A stretch of 64,000 nt of DNA from Lysinibacillus fusiformis (GTDB taxonomy: Bacteria > Bacillota > Bacilli > Bacillales_A > Planococcaceae). The position numbers and the translations under genes were made by a program. The DNA lies in contig NZ_CP070490.1 of the NCBI RefSeq assembly GCF_016925635.1, positions 2,982,001-3,046,000 on the forward strand, given 5' to 3'. Below the pieces are notes generated by a model. That model saw only the letters and a list, made by a program, of their open reading frames with translations, was not told where the DNA came from and ran no database searches. Shown here in pieces: positions 18,272 through 30,865 of the stretch. The first letter of the stretch is position 1. Each line of letters opens with the position of its first letter.

Positions 18272-18322
18272 TTGTTATGATAGGTTAGTATACGTCCGAT
18301 TAGTTGTAGTGGGGGAGTTAGC

Positions 18323-19117
18323 ATGTTTAAAAAGCTATTAGGTAAACAAATAAATATGGATACACTATCATTGGAGGAGCGTGTGGCCCTAACTAAAAGC
18401 GAGCCGATTCCTGCCCATGTAGCGATTATTATGGACGGAAATGGACGTTGGGCGAAGAAACGAGCTATGCCACGTGTTGCTGGTCATCATGAAGGAATGA
18501 AGACGGTACGTAAGGTAACGAGATTTGCGTCAGACTTAGGTATTAAAGTCTTAACTGTCTATGCATTTTCCACTGAAAATTGGAAGCGACCAAAACCTGA
18601 GGTTGATTTTCTGATGCGGCTACCTGTTGAATTTCTAGGTTCTTTTTTACCAGAAATGATGGAGCGTAATGTACGTGTCGAAATGATTGGTGACCCCTCT
18701 TTATTACCTGCCCATACACAAAAAGCGTTGTATGAGGCAATGGAAGAAACGAAGCATAATACAGGGCTTATTTTAAATTTTGCGTTGAATTATGGTAGTC
18801 GTTCTGAAATGGTCAATGCCATGAAGAGGATGCTTCAGAAAGTGCAGGACGGTCAATTAACGATGCAAGACATAACAGAAGATTGCTTAACATCTCATTT
18901 AATGACGGCCCATTTACCTGAGCCAGATCTTTTAATTCGTACAAGTGGTGAAGTGCGATTAAGTAACTTTATGCTATGGCAGCTCGCCTATACAGAATTT
19001 TGGTTTACAGATACATTGTGGCCAGATTTTAGTGAGGAAACCTTACTGGAAGCGGTGGAAAACTATCAGAAACGTAATCGCCGTTACGGTGGGTTGAAGG
19101 GAGAAGAAACAACTTGA
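18323..19117 (+). CDS. uppS: undecaprenyl diphosphate synthase (cis-prenyltransferase)
   Basis: A 264-residue enzyme that extends farnesyl diphosphate with eight isopentenyl units to make the C55 lipid carrier for cell-wall synthesis. Signature blocks: HVAIIMDGNGRWAKKR with catalytic Asp38, YAFSTENWKRP, LNYGSRSEM and the C-terminal RTSGEVRLSNFMLWQLAYTEFWF. GGGGGAG precedes the ATG. Its TGA overlaps the TTG start of cdsA, so the two lipid-pathway genes are coupled. Confidence 0.98.
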   Translation: MFKKLLGKQINMDTLSLEERVALTKSEPIPAHVAIIMDGNGRWAKKRAMPRVAGHHEGMKTVRKVTRFASDLGIKVLTVYAFSTENWKRPKPEVDFLMRLPVEFLGSFLPEMMERNVRVEMIGDPSLLPAHTQKALYEAMEETKHNTGLILNFALNYGSRSEMVNAMKRMLQKVQDGQLTMQDITEDCLTSHLMTAHLPEPDLLIRTSGEVRLSNFMLWQLAYTEFWFTDTLWPDFSEETLLEAVENYQKRNRRYGGLKGEETT

Positions 19118-19914
19118 AACAACGTATTATCACGGCAATAATCGCAGCAGCACTTTTTATTCCGTTCGTTATTTATGGCAAAGTACCGTTTACCATACTT
19201 GTGCTTGCAATGGCTATTGTCGGTTTTTATGAAATATTAAAAATGAAAGGTATTTCCATTTTTTCTGTGCCTGGCTTCTTAGGGCTGGTCACGTTAATTT
19301 TACTTGTTATCCCGAAGGACTGGAGTGAACAGGTTGTAGAATTAATAGGCTACTCGTCTAATCTAATGGTAGTCTATGGTCTCATGATGCTACTTCTTAT
19401 TTACGTGGTTTTAGTGAAAAATAAAATAACTTTTGATGAAGTTGGTTTTATTTTATTAGGTGCATTTTATGTGGGATTAGGATTCCATTATTTAATTGAA
19501 ACAAGAAATGTTGGATTAGAGTATGTTGTTTATTGCTTATTGGTGGTTTGGACAACAGATTCCGGTGCTTATTTTGTAGGCAGAAAATTAGGGAAAAATA
19601 AGTTATGGCCAGAAATCTCACCAAAGAAAACGATTGAGGGTTTTATAGGTGGAATTGTCATTGCTGTCATTTTTGCAGTTGGTATGCAACTCATTTACCC
19701 ATTCGCAAATGGTTATATATCACTTGTTTTTGTAACGATTTTTGCCTCAATCATTGGTCAAATGGGCGATTTGGTAGAGTCCGCTATTAAACGTCATTTT
19801 GATGTAAAAGATTCGGGCAATATTTTACCAGGGCATGGCGGGATTTTAGATCGCTTTGATAGTCTATTATTTGTCGTGCCACTACTTCATTTTCTACATT
19901 TATTTGGTAATTAA
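19114..19914 (+). CDS. cdsA: phosphatidate cytidylyltransferase
   Basis: A 266-residue integral membrane enzyme making CDP-diacylglycerol from phosphatidate and CTP for phospholipid synthesis. It has seven to eight hydrophobic segments and the C-terminal CdsA signature GDLVESAIKRHFDVKDSGNILPGHGGILDRFDSL. The TTG start lies 9 bases after GGAGAAG and overlaps the uppS stop. A lone TTG start is acceptable here because no ATG occurs before the first membrane helix. Confidence 0.97.
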   Translation: MKQRIITAIIAAALFIPFVIYGKVPFTILVLAMAIVGFYEILKMKGISIFSVPGFLGLVTLILLVIPKDWSEQVVELIGYSSNLMVVYGLMMLLLIYVVLVKNKITFDEVGFILLGAFYVGLGFHYLIETRNVGLEYVVYCLLVVWTTDSGAYFVGRKLGKNKLWPEISPKKTIEGFIGGIVIAVIFAVGMQLIYPFANGYISLVFVTIFASIIGQMGDLVESAIKRHFDVKDSGNILPGHGGILDRFDSLLFVVPLLHFLHLFGN

Positions 19915-19978
19915 TCTGTATACGAAAAGGCAGCTTGCTAAATCATTTGCTTAGATAGAAAAAAGGGGACAATTTGTT

Positions 19979-21124
19979 GTGAAAAAAATTAGTTTATTGG
20001 GTGCTACTGGTTCAATCGGTTGGCAAACCTACGATATTTTAAAAGAACAACGTGATGCTTTTCAATTAGTGGCTTTTTCTTCAGGGAAAAACTTAGAGAA
20101 AACGCGAGAAATGATTGAAACATTAAAGCCCGAATTAGTTTCAGTGCAATTAGAAGAAGACGCACTTACGCTTGCTAGTGAGTTTCCAAATATCCAATTT
20201 ACGTTTGGAGCAAAAGGACTTGTAGAGGTCGCAACACACCCAGATTCGACTGTACTAGTCAATGCCGTGCTTGGAAGTGTAGGGCTTGAATCAACATTAG
20301 CAGCCATTCGTATGGGCAAAACGATTGCTATTGCTAATAAAGAAACCCTTGTAACTGCTGGACATTTAGTGATGGCAGAGGCGAAAAAATACAAGGCAAC
20401 CATTTTGCCTGTAGATAGTGAGCACTCTGCCATCTTCCAATCGATGAATGGCGAGAATCCGAAAAATATTGAACGTTTGATTATTACTGCTTCTGGTGGT
20501 AGCTTCCGTGATAAAACGCGAGAGCAATTAAAACACGTGACGGTCGCAGATGCACTTAATCATCCGAACTGGTCTATGGGTGCAAAAATTACGATAGATT
20601 CCGCTACAATGATGAATAAGGGATTAGAAGTCATTGAAGCACATGTTTTATTTGATATGCCATATGATAAAATAGATGTACTTTTGCATAGAGAAAGTAT
20701 TATTCACTCTCTAGTTGAGTATCATGATACTAGTGTTATTGCTCAGCTAGGTACACCAGATATGCGTGTGCCAATCCAATATGCTTTAAGCTACCCAGAT
20801 CGTATACCATTACATAATGGTCAGCGACTAAATTTAGCGCAAATTGGTCAACTACATTTTCAAGAGATGGACTTTGAGCGATACCCTGCTTTACGTTTAG
20901 CATATGAGGCTGGTCGTATGGGTGGTACCATTTTGACAGCGATGAATGCAGCAAACGAAGCAGCAGTTGCAGCCTTTTTACAAGGGAAAATCACATTCCT
21001 TGAAATTGATGAGACGATTGAGCGTGTGATGCAAGCACACCAAAACATTGCAATACCAGATTTACAAACCATATTACATGTGGATAGTGAGACAAGAAAA
21101 ATAGTGTTAGACATGGTAAAATAA
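19979..21124 (+). CDS. dxr: 1-deoxy-D-xylulose 5-phosphate reductoisomerase
   Basis: A 381-residue enzyme of the MEP isoprenoid pathway: it rearranges and reduces DXP to MEP with NADPH and a divalent metal, and is the target of fosmidomycin. The N-terminal nucleotide site is [15 protein letters not shown]. The metal and substrate part includes [45 protein letters not shown] and the flexible lid. It starts with GTG (TTG 3 bases earlier is possible) behind AAAAGGGGAC. With uppS and cdsA it forms an isoprenoid/lipid group. Confidence 0.97.
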   Translation: MKKISLLGATGSIGWQTYDILKEQRDAFQLVAFSSGKNLEKTREMIETLKPELVSVQLEEDALTLASEFPNIQFTFGAKGLVEVATHPDSTVLVNAVLGSVGLESTLAAIRMGKTIAIANKETLVTAGHLVMAEAKKYKATILPVDSEHSAIFQSMNGENPKNIERLIITASGGSFRDKTREQLKHVTVADALNHPNWSMGAKITIDSATMMNKGLEVIEAHVLFDMPYDKIDVLLHRESIIHSLVEYHDTSVIAQLGTPDMRVPIQYALSYPDRIPLHNGQRLNLAQIGQLHFQEMDFERYPALRLAYEAGRMGGTILTAMNAANEAAVAAFLQGKITFLEIDETIERVMQAHQNIAIPDLQTILHVDSETRKIVLDMVK

Positions 21125-21170
21125 CGAAAGCACTGTATCGTTAACTAATCGCTATTAAAGGTGGGGTAAT

Positions 21171-22433
21171 ATGCAAACAGCCATTGCATTTATATTAATA
21201 TTTGGCATGCTCGTCTTCTTCCATGAACTTGGACATTTCTTATTCGCCAAACGTGCAGGCATTTTAGTACGTGAATTTGCTATCGGAATGGGTCCCAAAA
21301 TTTATGGGAGAACACATGGAGAAACAATGTATACCATTCGATTATTACCTATCGGGGGATACGTACGTATGGCCGGCGAGGATATGGATGGCACTGAATT
21401 ACAGCCGGGCTACCGAATAGGGCTTATTGTGAATGAGGATAATATTGTTAAAAAAATTATTTTCAATCAAAATAATAAGCAGTTACCAGATTTATTATTT
21501 TTAGAAGTTGAACGTGCTGATTTAGAGAAGGAGTTATTTGTAGAGGGCTATGATGAAGAAGAACGTTTAGTTCGTTATCAAGTGGCTAGAGATTGTGTTC
21601 TTGTGGAAAATGGACGTGAACTGGTCATTGCACCACAGGATCGTCAATTTAATGCAAAAACAGTTGGCCAACGAGCAATGACCATCTTTGCAGGTCCTTT
21701 GTTTAACTTTATTCTTGCGTTTGTGATTTATTTAGTGATTGGATTAATCCATGGAGTACCAACTTATGAGCCAATCATCACGGAAGTAGTAGAGAATGAT
21801 CCAGCTGCACAAGCAGGGATGCTTGCAGGAGATAGAGTAACATCTATTAACGGACAAGCTGTTGAAAAATGGCAGGATTTAGCCGCTATCGTTCAAGATC
21901 ATCCAAACGAAGATATTGCCGTGACAGTTGAACGAAATGGACAATCTGTGAACTTAAATATGACCGTGAAGGAAATCCAACAGGACGGTGAAAAATATGG
22001 TCAAATAGGTGTGCGCTATGAAAGCCCAAGGGAGTTTAACCCAATAAAGGCGGTTGTCTATGGAGCACAAGAAACCTATAATATGACTGTGAAAATATTT
22101 GAACTATTAGGTATGCTGATTACTGGTAAGTTCACAATCGATGCACTTTCTGGTCCTGTAGGTATTTATAAAGCAACAGAGCAAGTTGCCCAGTATGGTA
22201 TTATGAACTTAATGAATTGGGCAGCAATGCTAAGTATTAACTTAGGAATTATGAACCTACTTCCATTACCAGCACTTGACGGAGGTCGTTTATTATTCTT
22301 TGGTTTTGAAGCGCTACGTGGTAAACCAATTGACCGTCAAAAAGAAGGGATTGTACATTTTGTAGGAATCGTCCTACTGATGATTTTAATGGTGGTCGTT
22401 ACATGGAACGATATACAACGATTCTTCTTTTAA
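21171..22433 (+). CDS. rseP: site-2 intramembrane protease RseP/RasP
   Basis: A 420-residue intramembrane zinc protease. It cuts anti-sigma factors (RsiW in B. subtilis) and leftover signal peptides in the membrane. HELGH at residues 18-22 gives the zinc ligands and catalytic Glu, and NLLPLPALDGGRLLF near the C-terminus gives the third ligand Asp. A single PDZ domain lies at about 195-275 (GMLAGDRVTSINGQAVEKW). Four hydrophobic segments are visible. Length matches B. subtilis RasP (about 420). A GGTGGGG site precedes the ATG. Confidence 0.97.
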   Translation: MQTAIAFILIFGMLVFFHELGHFLFAKRAGILVREFAIGMGPKIYGRTHGETMYTIRLLPIGGYVRMAGEDMDGTELQPGYRIGLIVNEDNIVKKIIFNQNNKQLPDLLFLEVERADLEKELFVEGYDEEERLVRYQVARDCVLVENGRELVIAPQDRQFNAKTVGQRAMTIFAGPLFNFILAFVIYLVIGLIHGVPTYEPIITEVVENDPAAQAGMLAGDRVTSINGQAVEKWQDLAAIVQDHPNEDIAVTVERNGQSVNLNMTVKEIQQDGEKYGQIGVRYESPREFNPIKAVVYGAQETYNMTVKIFELLGMLITGKFTIDALSGPVGIYKATEQVAQYGIMNLMNWAAMLSINLGIMNLLPLPALDGGRLLFFGFEALRGKPIDRQKEGIVHFVGIVLLMILMVVVTWNDIQRFFF

Positions 22434-22464
22434 ATAATCTACAGTTAAATGAAATTTGATTTCC

Positions 22465-22507
22465 TAGCTTTGAGCGCAATTTCGATGAAACATTGCGCTC
22501 AAAGCTA
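22465..22507 (+). terminator. long perfect hairpin between rseP and proS
   Basis: A perfect 16-bp stem, TAGCTTTGAGCGCAAT and its complement, closes an 11-base loop 32 bases after rseP. It lacks a proper T tract (AATTTG follows), so it may be an inefficient terminator, an RNA-stability hairpin or the remnant of a palindromic repeat. Confidence 0.6.
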
Positions 22508-22564
22508 AATTTGTTTATGCTATTGAGAGTATAAACTTATCTATTGAAAAAGGTGGAACACTGA

Positions 22565-24271
<1,707 letters not shown>

Positions 24272-24355
24272 TGACCTGCTAGAAGGTTGGTTATAATTGG
24301 AAGCTAATGCTTTTGATAGAGGCTTTCGTATAAATTTGATAAGATAGATATAAAT

Positions 24356-24459
24356 AATTCGCGACACTTCTGCGGGACAGTGAGCCAAGCAAGCAACAAC
24401 AGATGGTAAAATCTCTGTTAAACTTGAAGAGCGCCCGCAGTGTGGGAGCGAATTTTTTT
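24356..24459 (+). repeat. decayed Bacillaceae hairpin repeat acting as terminator-like structure
   Basis: A nested fold of about 100 bases: outer AATTCGC/GCGAATT, middle CTGCGGG/CCCGCAG, inner AACAGA/TCTGTT, ending in T7. Its sequence (for example GCGGGACAGTGAGCC) resembles the right half of the 550-bp elements at 38.1 and 42.6 kb (GTGGGATAGCGAGAC), so it is probably a degenerate relative. It can end proS transcription before polC. The promoter of polC is not clear; a TTGATA at 24313 lacks a good partner. Confidence 0.6.
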
Positions 24460-24542
24460 CTTGAATTCTCATCATGCGTTTGAGACGAATTAGAACATGA
24501 GGCTAAATAAGCTGCCTCTTTCTGAAAGTAGGTGTCATTAGA

Positions 24543-27500
24543 TTGGAACAGCAACAAGAGGCAAGAATGAGACTTCGAATGCTCTTGCAACAATTAGAGT
24601 TAACAGATGATGTATACATGTCATTTTTTGAGGAAGGTGAATTATCACGCCTGACAGTTCATAAAAAGGACAGACTTTGGCATTTCACCATTAAGTTAAG
24701 AGATATACTACCGTTTCCGTTATATCAGCTTTTCCGTACGCATTTGACAGAGAAGTTTTCAGCGATTGCGCAAGTTAATACGACATTTGAAACGTTAGAG
24801 CAAAATGTGACAGAGGAACTGGTGCAAGCTTACTGGCTAAATGTTGTGGAACAAATTGATGAGATGGCCCCACCGCTTAAAAATTGTCTCGTCTCTCAAA
24901 TACCAACATGGAACGGCCAAAAGATGACATTATCCTGCATGCAGGAAATGGAATTTATGATGCTAAAAACAAAGTATGCTGACAAGCTAGCAGAAAGCTA
25001 TGGTCAATTTGGTTTTCCTCGTATGGCAATCGACTTTGTGCTACAAGAAGAAACGGAAGAAATGATTGCGGCACAGGAAGCGTTTATGGAGCAGAAACGT
25101 CTGGAAGAAGTGGCTCTGGCACAGCAAGCGATGCAGGATTTCCAAAAGCGTGAGCAAGAGAAGAAGGACAATCCAGCACTGGCGAACCTTGGTGACCGTC
25201 CATTCCAACTTGGAATGCATATTAAAGATGATGAAATCATGGAAATTAAACGGATTGTTGAAGAAGAACGCCGTGTTATTATTGAAGGATTTGTCTTTGA
25301 TGCGGAAATTAAAGAGTTAAAAAGTGGACGTTCCTTATTACAAATCAAAATTACCGACTATACAGATTCTATCATTGTTAAAATGTTTTCTCGTGATAAT
25401 GATGATGCCGAATTAATGCAGCATCTGAAAAAGGGCATGTGGGTTAAAGTTCGAGGCTCTGTGCAAACAGATACATTCATTCGTGATTTAATCGTCATGG
25501 CGAATGATATTAATGAAATCAAAAAAGAAACACGACAGGATTTAGCACCAGAGGGTGAAAAGCGTGTTGAGTTACATTTGCATACACCAATGAGCCAAAT
25601 GGATGCTGTTACACCTGTTGATCGGCTTGTTGCACAGGCTGCAAAGTGGGGGCATCCAGCAATAGCTATTACGGATCATGCGGTTGTGCAATCTTTCCCT
25701 GAAGCATATGCGGCGGGGAAAAAACATGGCATTAAGATTATTTATGGTCTGGAAGCAAATTTAGTGGATGATGGTGTACCAATTGCCTATGCTCCAGAGC
25801 ATCGTTTATTGGCAGACACAACGTATGTTGTTTTTGACGTAGAAACGACAGGGCTATCCACTGCATACGATACGATTATTGAGTTGGCTGCAGTTAAAAT
25901 TAAAGATGGACATGTTATCGATAAATATGAAAGCTTTGCAAATCCACATCATCCACTTTCGGCCACTACCATTGAATTAACAGGTATTACAGATGATATG
26001 GTTCGAAATGCACCAGAGGTAGAGCAGGTCATTAAAGAATTTCATGCCTTTATCGGTGACGCAATTGTTGTCGCTCATAACGCGTCATTTGATATAGGCT
26101 TCCTCTATACAGGCTATAAAAAATTTGGTCTTGAAGAGACGGTCCATCCTGTAATTGACACATTAGAGCTAGCAAGGTTGCTTTATCCTACAATGAAAAA
26201 CCATCGTTTGAATACCCTTTGTAAAAAATTCAATATTGAATTAACACAACATCACCGAGCGATTTATGATACAGAGGCGACAGGGTATTTACTGCTGCAG
26301 CTATTAAAGGATGCGGATGAGCTAGCTATCAACTACCATGATGACTTCAATAAGCATGTTGGTGGTGGGGATGCCTATAAAAAAGGTAGACCTATGCATT
26401 GTACGATTTTAGCAGTAGATAATGCAGGCTTAAAAAACTTATTTAAAATCGTCTCTCATTCGCATACAAAAACATTCTATCGTGTTCCTCGGGTGACACG
26501 GGCAGTGCTTGAGCAATATCGCGAGGGTTTATTAGTAGGATCTGGTTGTAGTAATGGTGAAGTATTCGAAACAATGATGAATAAGTCTCCTGAGGAAGCA
26601 GAGAAAGTCGCTCGTTTTTACGATTATATTGAGGTGCAACCGAAGGCTGTATATGCGCCATTAATCGAACGAAATGTTGTGCGTGATGAATGGACATTAG
26701 AAGATATTATCCGTAAACTTGTTAAACTTGGGAAGAAGCTAGATAAGCCTGTTGTTGCTACTGGCAATGTCCATTATTTAGATCCAACAGATGGAATGTT
26801 CAGACAAATACTCATTGGTTCACAAGGTGGAGCGAATATTTTAAATCGATCCAAGCTACCGGAGGTTCATTTTAGAACAACTGATGAAATGCTGAAAGAA
26901 TTTGATTTTTTAGGACCGGATCTTGCAAAAGAAGTGGTTGTGACGAATGCTCAAAAAGTAGCAGCAAGTATTGGCGACGTCAAACCGATTAAGGATGACC
27001 TCTATACACCAAAAATTGAAGGCTCTGATGATGAGGTAACCAATTTAACTTATGAAATGGCCCATCGTATTTATGGTGAGGACTTACCAGAAATCGTGAA
27101 AGCTCGAATTGAGAAAGAATTAAAATCGATTTTGGGTCACGGTTTTGGGGTAATTTATTTAATTTCTGCCAAGCTAGTGAAAAAATCATTAGCTGATGGC
27201 TATTTAGTAGGGTCACGTGGTTCGGTTGGTTCTTCGTTAGTAGCAACTTTTATGGAAATTACAGAAGTTAACCCATTACCTCCTCACTATATTTGTCCTA
27301 GTTGTAAACATTCCGAGTTTTTCGATGATGGATCTGTCAGCTCTGGCTTCGATTTACCAAATAAAGACTGTACAGAATGTGGAACACCTTATAAAAAAGA
27401 TGGTCAAGATATACCATTTGAAACCTTCCTTGGTTTTAAAGGTGATAAGGTACCCGATATCGATTTGAATTTTTCGGGTGAATATCAACCACAAGCTCAC

Positions 27501-28874
27501 AACTATACAAAGGTGCTATTTGGTGAGGATTATGTATACCGTGCCGGAACAATTGGTACAGTGGCGGAGAAAACAGCATATGGCTATGTAAAGGGCTATG
27601 CAAATGATCATAATTTACATTTCCGAGGTGCGGAAGTTGATCGTTTAGTTCAAGGCTGTACAGGCGTAAAACGTACATCAGGGCAACACCCTGGGGGAAT
27701 TATTGTTGTACCTGATTATATGGATATTTATGACTTCTCTCCAGTACAGTTCCCTGCAGATGCGCAGGATGCAGAATGGCGGACAACCCATTTTGACTTC
27801 CACTCGATTCATGACAATATTTTAAAGCTTGATATACTTGGACACGATGATCCGACGGTGATCAGGATGTTGCAGGATTTATCTGGAATAGATCCAAAAA
27901 CAATTCCAACCGATGATCCTGTCGTGATGAAAATTTTTAGTTCTCCAGAAACGTTAGGAGTCACAGAAAAGCAAATTGGCTGTAAGACAGGAACATTGGG
28001 TATCCCGGAATTTGGTACACGTTTCGTACGTCAAATGCTAGAAGATACAAAGCCTTCCACATTCTCAGAGCTTGTACAAATTTCTGGACTTTCACATGGA
28101 ACAGACGTATGGCTAGGCAATGCACAGGAATTAATTCAAAACGGTACATGTGTGCTGAAAGAAGTAATTGGTTGTCGTGATGATATTATGGTGTATTTAA
28201 TTTACCAAGGTCTAGAGCCGTCATTAGCCTTTAAAATCATGGAATCTGTTCGTAAAGGGAAAGGTTTATCAGAAGAGTTTGAAGCCGAGATGCTCGCCAA
28301 TAAAGTACCAGGCTGGTATATCGAATCCTGTAAAAAGATAAAATATATGTTCCCAAAAGCCCATGCGGCAGCTTACGTGTTAATGGCTGTACGTATTGCA
28401 TGGTTCAAGGTACATTTCCCAATTCTTTATTATGCAGCGTATTTCACAGTTCGGGCAGATGATTTCGATTTAATTGCGATGGTTCAAGGATCACAAATGA
28501 TTCGAGCACGTATTGATGAAATTAATATGAAAGGTTTAGATGCATCCACTAAAGAGAAAAACTTATTAACGGTGTTGGAGCTTGCGTTGGAAATGTGTGA
28601 ACGAGGTATGAGTTTCCAAAAGGTTGACTTATATCGCTCTCAAGCCAGTGAATTTGTCATTGATGGCAATTCACTCATCCCTCCATTCGACGCGATACCA
28701 GGCCTTGGGACTAACGTGGCCAAAACGATAGTAGCTGCTCGTGAAGAGGGAGAGTTTTTATCCAAGGAAGATTTACAGCAACGTGGTCGTGTATCCAAAA
28801 CACTTATTGAATACATGGATCAGCTTGGATGTTTAGAAGGCATGCCTGATGCTAATCAGTTATCACTATTCTAG
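24543..28874 (+). CDS. polC: DNA polymerase III alpha subunit, PolC type
   Basis: The 1443-residue main replicative polymerase of Gram-positive bacteria, with built-in proofreading. Order: N-terminal domain, OB fold (about 235-330, [21 protein letters not shown]), PHP domain split around the exonuclease ([15 protein letters not shown] at about 341), DnaQ-like 3'-5' exonuclease ([21 protein letters not shown], about 430-590). Then come palm and fingers with [23 protein letters not shown], a zinc-binding [15 protein letters not shown], and [12 protein letters not shown] with catalytic Asp. The TTG start gives MEQQQEARM and aligns with B. subtilis PolC; its ribosome site is weak, and ATG 24567 is the alternative. 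Confidence 0.97.
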   Translation: MEQQQEARMRLRMLLQQLELTDDVYMSFFEEGELSRLTVHKKDRLWHFTIKLRDILPFPLYQLFRTHLTEKFSAIAQVNTTFETLEQNVTEELVQAYWLNVVEQIDEMAPPLKNCLVSQIPTWNGQKMTLSCMQEMEFMMLKTKYADKLAESYGQFGFPRMAIDFVLQEETEEMIAAQEAFMEQKRLEEVALAQQAMQDFQKREQEKKDNPALANLGDRPFQLGMHIKDDEIMEIKRIVEEERRVIIEGFVFDAEIKELKSGRSLLQIKITDYTDSIIVKMFSRDNDDAELMQHLKKGMWVKVRGSVQTDTFIRDLIVMANDINEIKKETRQDLAPEGEKRVELHLHTPMSQMDAVTPVDRLVAQAAKWGHPAIAITDHAVVQSFPEAYAAGKKHGIKIIYGLEANLVDDGVPIAYAPEHRLLADTTYVVFDVETTGLSTAYDTIIELAAVKIKDGHVIDKYESFANPHHPLSATTIELTGITDDMVRNAPEVEQVIKEFHAFIGDAIVVAHNASFDIGFLYTGYKKFGLEETVHPVIDTLELARLLYPTMKNHRLNTLCKKFNIELTQHHRAIYDTEATGYLLLQLLKDADELAINYHDDFNKHVGGGDAYKKGRPMHCTILAVDNAGLKNLFKIVSHSHTKTFYRVPRVTRAVLEQYREGLLVGSGCSNGEVFETMMNKSPEEAEKVARFYDYIEVQPKAVYAPLIERNVVRDEWTLEDIIRKLVKLGKKLDKPVVATGNVHYLDPTDGMFRQILIGSQGGANILNRSKLPEVHFRTTDEMLKEFDFLGPDLAKEVVVTNAQKVAASIGDVKPIKDDLYTPKIEGSDDEVTNLTYEMAHRIYGEDLPEIVKARIEKELKSILGHGFGVIYLISAKLVKKSLADGYLVGSRGSVGSSLVATFMEITEVNPLPPHYICPSCKHSEFFDDGSVSSGFDLPNKDCTECGTPYKKDGQDIPFETFLGFKGDKVPDIDLNFSGEYQPQAHNYTKVLFGEDYVYRAGTIGTVAEKTAYGYVKGYANDHNLHFRGAEVDRLVQGCTGVKRTSGQHPGGIIVVPDYMDIYDFSPVQFPADAQDAEWRTTHFDFHSIHDNILKLDILGHDDPTVIRMLQDLSGIDPKTIPTDDPVVMKIFSSPETLGVTEKQIGCKTGTLGIPEFGTRFVRQMLEDTKPSTFSELVQISGLSHGTDVWLGNAQELIQNGTCVLKEVIGCRDDIMVYLIYQGLEPSLAFKIMESVRKGKGLSEEFEAEMLANKVPGWYIESCKKIKYMFPKAHAAAYVLMAVRIAWFKVHFPILYYAAYFTVRADDFDLIAMVQGSQMIRARIDEINMKGLDASTKEKNLLTVLELALEMCERGMSFQKVDLYRSQASEFVIDGNSLIPPFDAIPGLGTNVAKTIVAAREEGEFLSKEDLQQRGRVSKTLIEYMDQLGCLEGMPDANQLSLF

Positions 28875-28923
28875 TATGGGATTTGTTTCGTATTGAAAGG
28901 TCTTCATGCATTTTCAAATTCCT

Positions 28924-28967
28924 GACACAATATGGTTATCTTTAATGACGGAAATTTGCATTGTGTC
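28924..28967. repeat. 8-bp inverted repeat after polC
   Basis: GACACAAT and ATTGTGTC, 28 bases apart, 50 bases after polC. A loop that large argues against a terminator; it may be a chance palindrome or a protein site. Confidence 0.3.
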
Positions 28968-29015
28968 GAGAACTGTGCTATTCTTATGGTAATAATTTGT
29001 TGATATTTTTCCAGC

Positions 29016-29045
29016 AAAAGAGTGGGGCATACCCGCTCTTTTCTG
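29016..29045 (+). terminator. terminator after polC
   Basis: An 11-bp stem AAAAGAGTGGG/CCCGCTCTTTT with one T-G pair and a 5-base loop. The A and T arms make it usable in both directions. It separates polC from the rimP-nusA-infB operon. Confidence 0.8.
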
Positions 29046-29070
29046 TTGTTTAACCGTAGCAAAACAAATT

Positions 29071-29099
29071 TTGACTAACAGCAGGTAAGACCGTTAAAT
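29071..29099 (+). promoter_or_regulatory. probable promoter for the rimP-nusA-infB operon
   Basis: TTGACT (five of six) and TTAAAT (four of six) with a 17-base spacer, 110 bases before rimP and just after the polC terminator. It fits as the operon promoter and leaves a structured leader. Confidence 0.55.
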
Positions 29100-29169
29100 T
29101 TCACCAAAGCAACTGGTGGAATTTCTGTTTTATTATGGTTCATTACTGCGTTAACTGATAGTAATGAAC
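29096..29169 (+). promoter_or_regulatory. two-hairpin leader of the rimP operon
   Basis: Hairpin one: AAATTTCACCA/TGGTGGAATTT, 11 bp with one wobble, followed by CTGTTTTATT. Hairpin two: GTTCATTACT/AGTAATGAAC, perfect 10 bp with a 12-base loop, ending 39 bases before rimP. The pair may attenuate or stabilise the operon mRNA; NusA autoregulation is known in other bacteria, but its use here is inference. Confidence 0.45.
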
Positions 29170-29208
29170 AATTCATACGCTAGAATTTGATAAATACAGG
29201 AGGAAATA

Positions 29209-29685
29209 ATGAGCAAAGTACCATCTTTAATTGAAGAGCTCGCTAAACCAATTGTGGATGAGTTAAATCTTGAGCTAGTGGATATTGAGTTCGTAAAAGA
29301 AGGACGTAACTGGTTTTTACGCGTCTATGTTGATACACCTGAGGGTGCAATTGACATTGACCAATGTGCTCAAGTTAGTGAACGACTAAGCTTGTTATTG
29401 GATGAAAAAGATCCAATTACACAAAATTATTATTTAGAGGTTTCTTCACCTGGAGCGGAACGTCCATTAAAAAAAGATACAGATTTTGAAAAAGCAGTTG
29501 GCAAATTTATTTACGTAAAAACCTACAAGCCCATCAAGGACATGAAGGAATTCCTAGGCTACTTAACGTCATACGATGAACATACATTAGTGATGGAAGT
29601 GCGTATTAAAACACGTAAAATGACAGTAACAATTGAACAAGAAAAAATCGCATTGGCACGTCTTGCCATTGATTTTTCAGCATAA
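29209..29685 (+). CDS. rimP: ribosome maturation factor RimP
   Basis: A 158-residue RimP (YlxS) protein needed for late 30S assembly. N-terminal alpha/beta domain with LELVDIEFVKEGRNWFLRVYVD and DIDQCAQVSERLSLLLDE, then LEVSSPGAERPLKK and the C-terminal Sm-like domain. GGAGG precedes the ATG. First gene of the rimP-nusA-ylxR-ylxQ-infB-ylxP-rbfA operon, in the same order as in B. subtilis. Confidence 0.97.
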   Translation: MSKVPSLIEELAKPIVDELNLELVDIEFVKEGRNWFLRVYVDTPEGAIDIDQCAQVSERLSLLLDEKDPITQNYYLEVSSPGAERPLKKDTDFEKAVGKFIYVKTYKPIKDMKEFLGYLTSYDEHTLVMEVRIKTRKMTVTIEQEKIALARLAIDFSA

Positions 29686-29709
29686 TGCATATTTAGGAGT
29701 GAAAACAAA

Positions 29710-30849
29710 ATGAGTAGTGATTTGTTAGATGCGCTGAATGCGCTAGAAGAACAAAAAGGAATTTCAAGAGATGTGTTAATTGAAGCCATTGAAGCGGCAT
29801 TAGTTACAGCTTACAAACGCAACTTTAACCAAGCACAAAATGTTCGAGTGGACTTAAATTTAGATAAGGGCTCAATTCGTGTATTTTCACGTAAAGATGT
29901 GGTGGAAGAGGTAGAAGATGATCGTTTGCAAATTTCGCTAGAAGATGCAAAAATCATTAATCCAGCTTATCAGCTAGAGGACATCGTGGAGCAGGAAGTA
30001 ACGCCACGCAACTTCGGACGCATTGCTGCACAAACAGCAAAACAGGTAGTCACACAGCGTGTACGTGAAGCGGAACGAGGTTTAATCTATGAGCAATACG
30101 TAGATCGTGAAGATGATATCGTAACGGGTGTTGTTGAACGTTTAGATGCTCGTAATATCTATGTAGGTCTTGGGAAAGTAGAAGCGGCATTGCCAGTTAA
30201 TGAACAAATCCAAGGTGAATCCTATCATCCACATGATCGTATTAAAGTATATATTACAAAAGTTGAACGTACGACACGTGGACCTCAAGTGATTGTGTCT
30301 CGTACACATCCTGGTTTATTACGCCGATTATTTGAGATGGAAGTACCTGAAATTTATGAGGGTATTGTAGAGATTAAATCAATTGCACGTGAAGCTGGAG
30401 ATCGCTCTAAAATTTCTGTCTTTGCACATAATGAAGAAGTAGATCCAGTAGGTTCATGTGTTGGGGCAAAGGGAGCTCGTGTACAAACGATTGTCAATGA
30501 ACTAAATGGTGAAAAAATTGATATCGTAGAATGGTCTGAAGATCCAGTTGTCTTTGTAGCTAATGCATTAAGCCCATCGAAAGTATTAGATGTTCAAGTG
30601 AATGAAGAAGAAAAATCGACAACAGTTGTCGTACCAGACTATCAATTATCTCTAGCAATTGGTAAACGCGGGCAAAATGCACGTCTAGCAGCGAAGCTTA
30701 CTGGTTGGAAAATTGATATTAAGAGTGAGACAGATGCTCGTGGATTAGGTATTTATCCTTCGGCTACAAGCACTTTCATCCCTGCGGATGATGAAGAAAG
30801 TGATTTTGATGATGTAGCAGTTGACTTATATCAAGACGACGAAGAATAA
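29710..30849 (+). CDS. nusA: transcription termination/antitermination factor NusA
   Basis: A 379-residue NusA that binds RNA polymerase and nascent RNA, promotes pausing and hairpin folding at terminators. The N-terminal polymerase-binding domain (1-125) is followed by an S1 domain (about 133-200, [27 protein letters not shown]) and two KH domains. KH1 contains [23 protein letters not shown], and KH2 contains [24 protein letters not shown] short acidic tail replaces the C-terminal repeats of proteobacteria, as usual in Firmicutes. Confidence 0.98.
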   Translation: MSSDLLDALNALEEQKGISRDVLIEAIEAALVTAYKRNFNQAQNVRVDLNLDKGSIRVFSRKDVVEEVEDDRLQISLEDAKIINPAYQLEDIVEQEVTPRNFGRIAAQTAKQVVTQRVREAERGLIYEQYVDREDDIVTGVVERLDARNIYVGLGKVEAALPVNEQIQGESYHPHDRIKVYITKVERTTRGPQVIVSRTHPGLLRRLFEMEVPEIYEGIVEIKSIAREAGDRSKISVFAHNEEVDPVGSCVGAKGARVQTIVNELNGEKIDIVEWSEDPVVFVANALSPSKVLDVQVNEEEKSTTVVVPDYQLSLAIGKRGQNARLAAKLTGWKIDIKSETDARGLGIYPSATSTFIPADDEESDFDDVAVDLYQDDEE

Positions 30850-30865
30850 GTAAGAAAGCCCGTGT

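Noticed and set aside
22434..22564. T-box leader for proS
   Set aside because: No specifier-loop or AGGGUGGNACCGCG-type sequence is found. The only structure is the 16-bp hairpin.
24291..24593. Two minus-strand open frames upstream of polC
   Set aside because: They overlap the repeat-derived structure and the polC start, have no ribosome site and look like shadows of AT-rich DNA.
25004..25348. Minus-strand frame of 114 codons within polC, and similar frames in cheA, infB, frr and asd
   Set aside because: All are antisense shadows of strongly conserved plus-strand genes with Ser/Arg-rich translations and no start signals.
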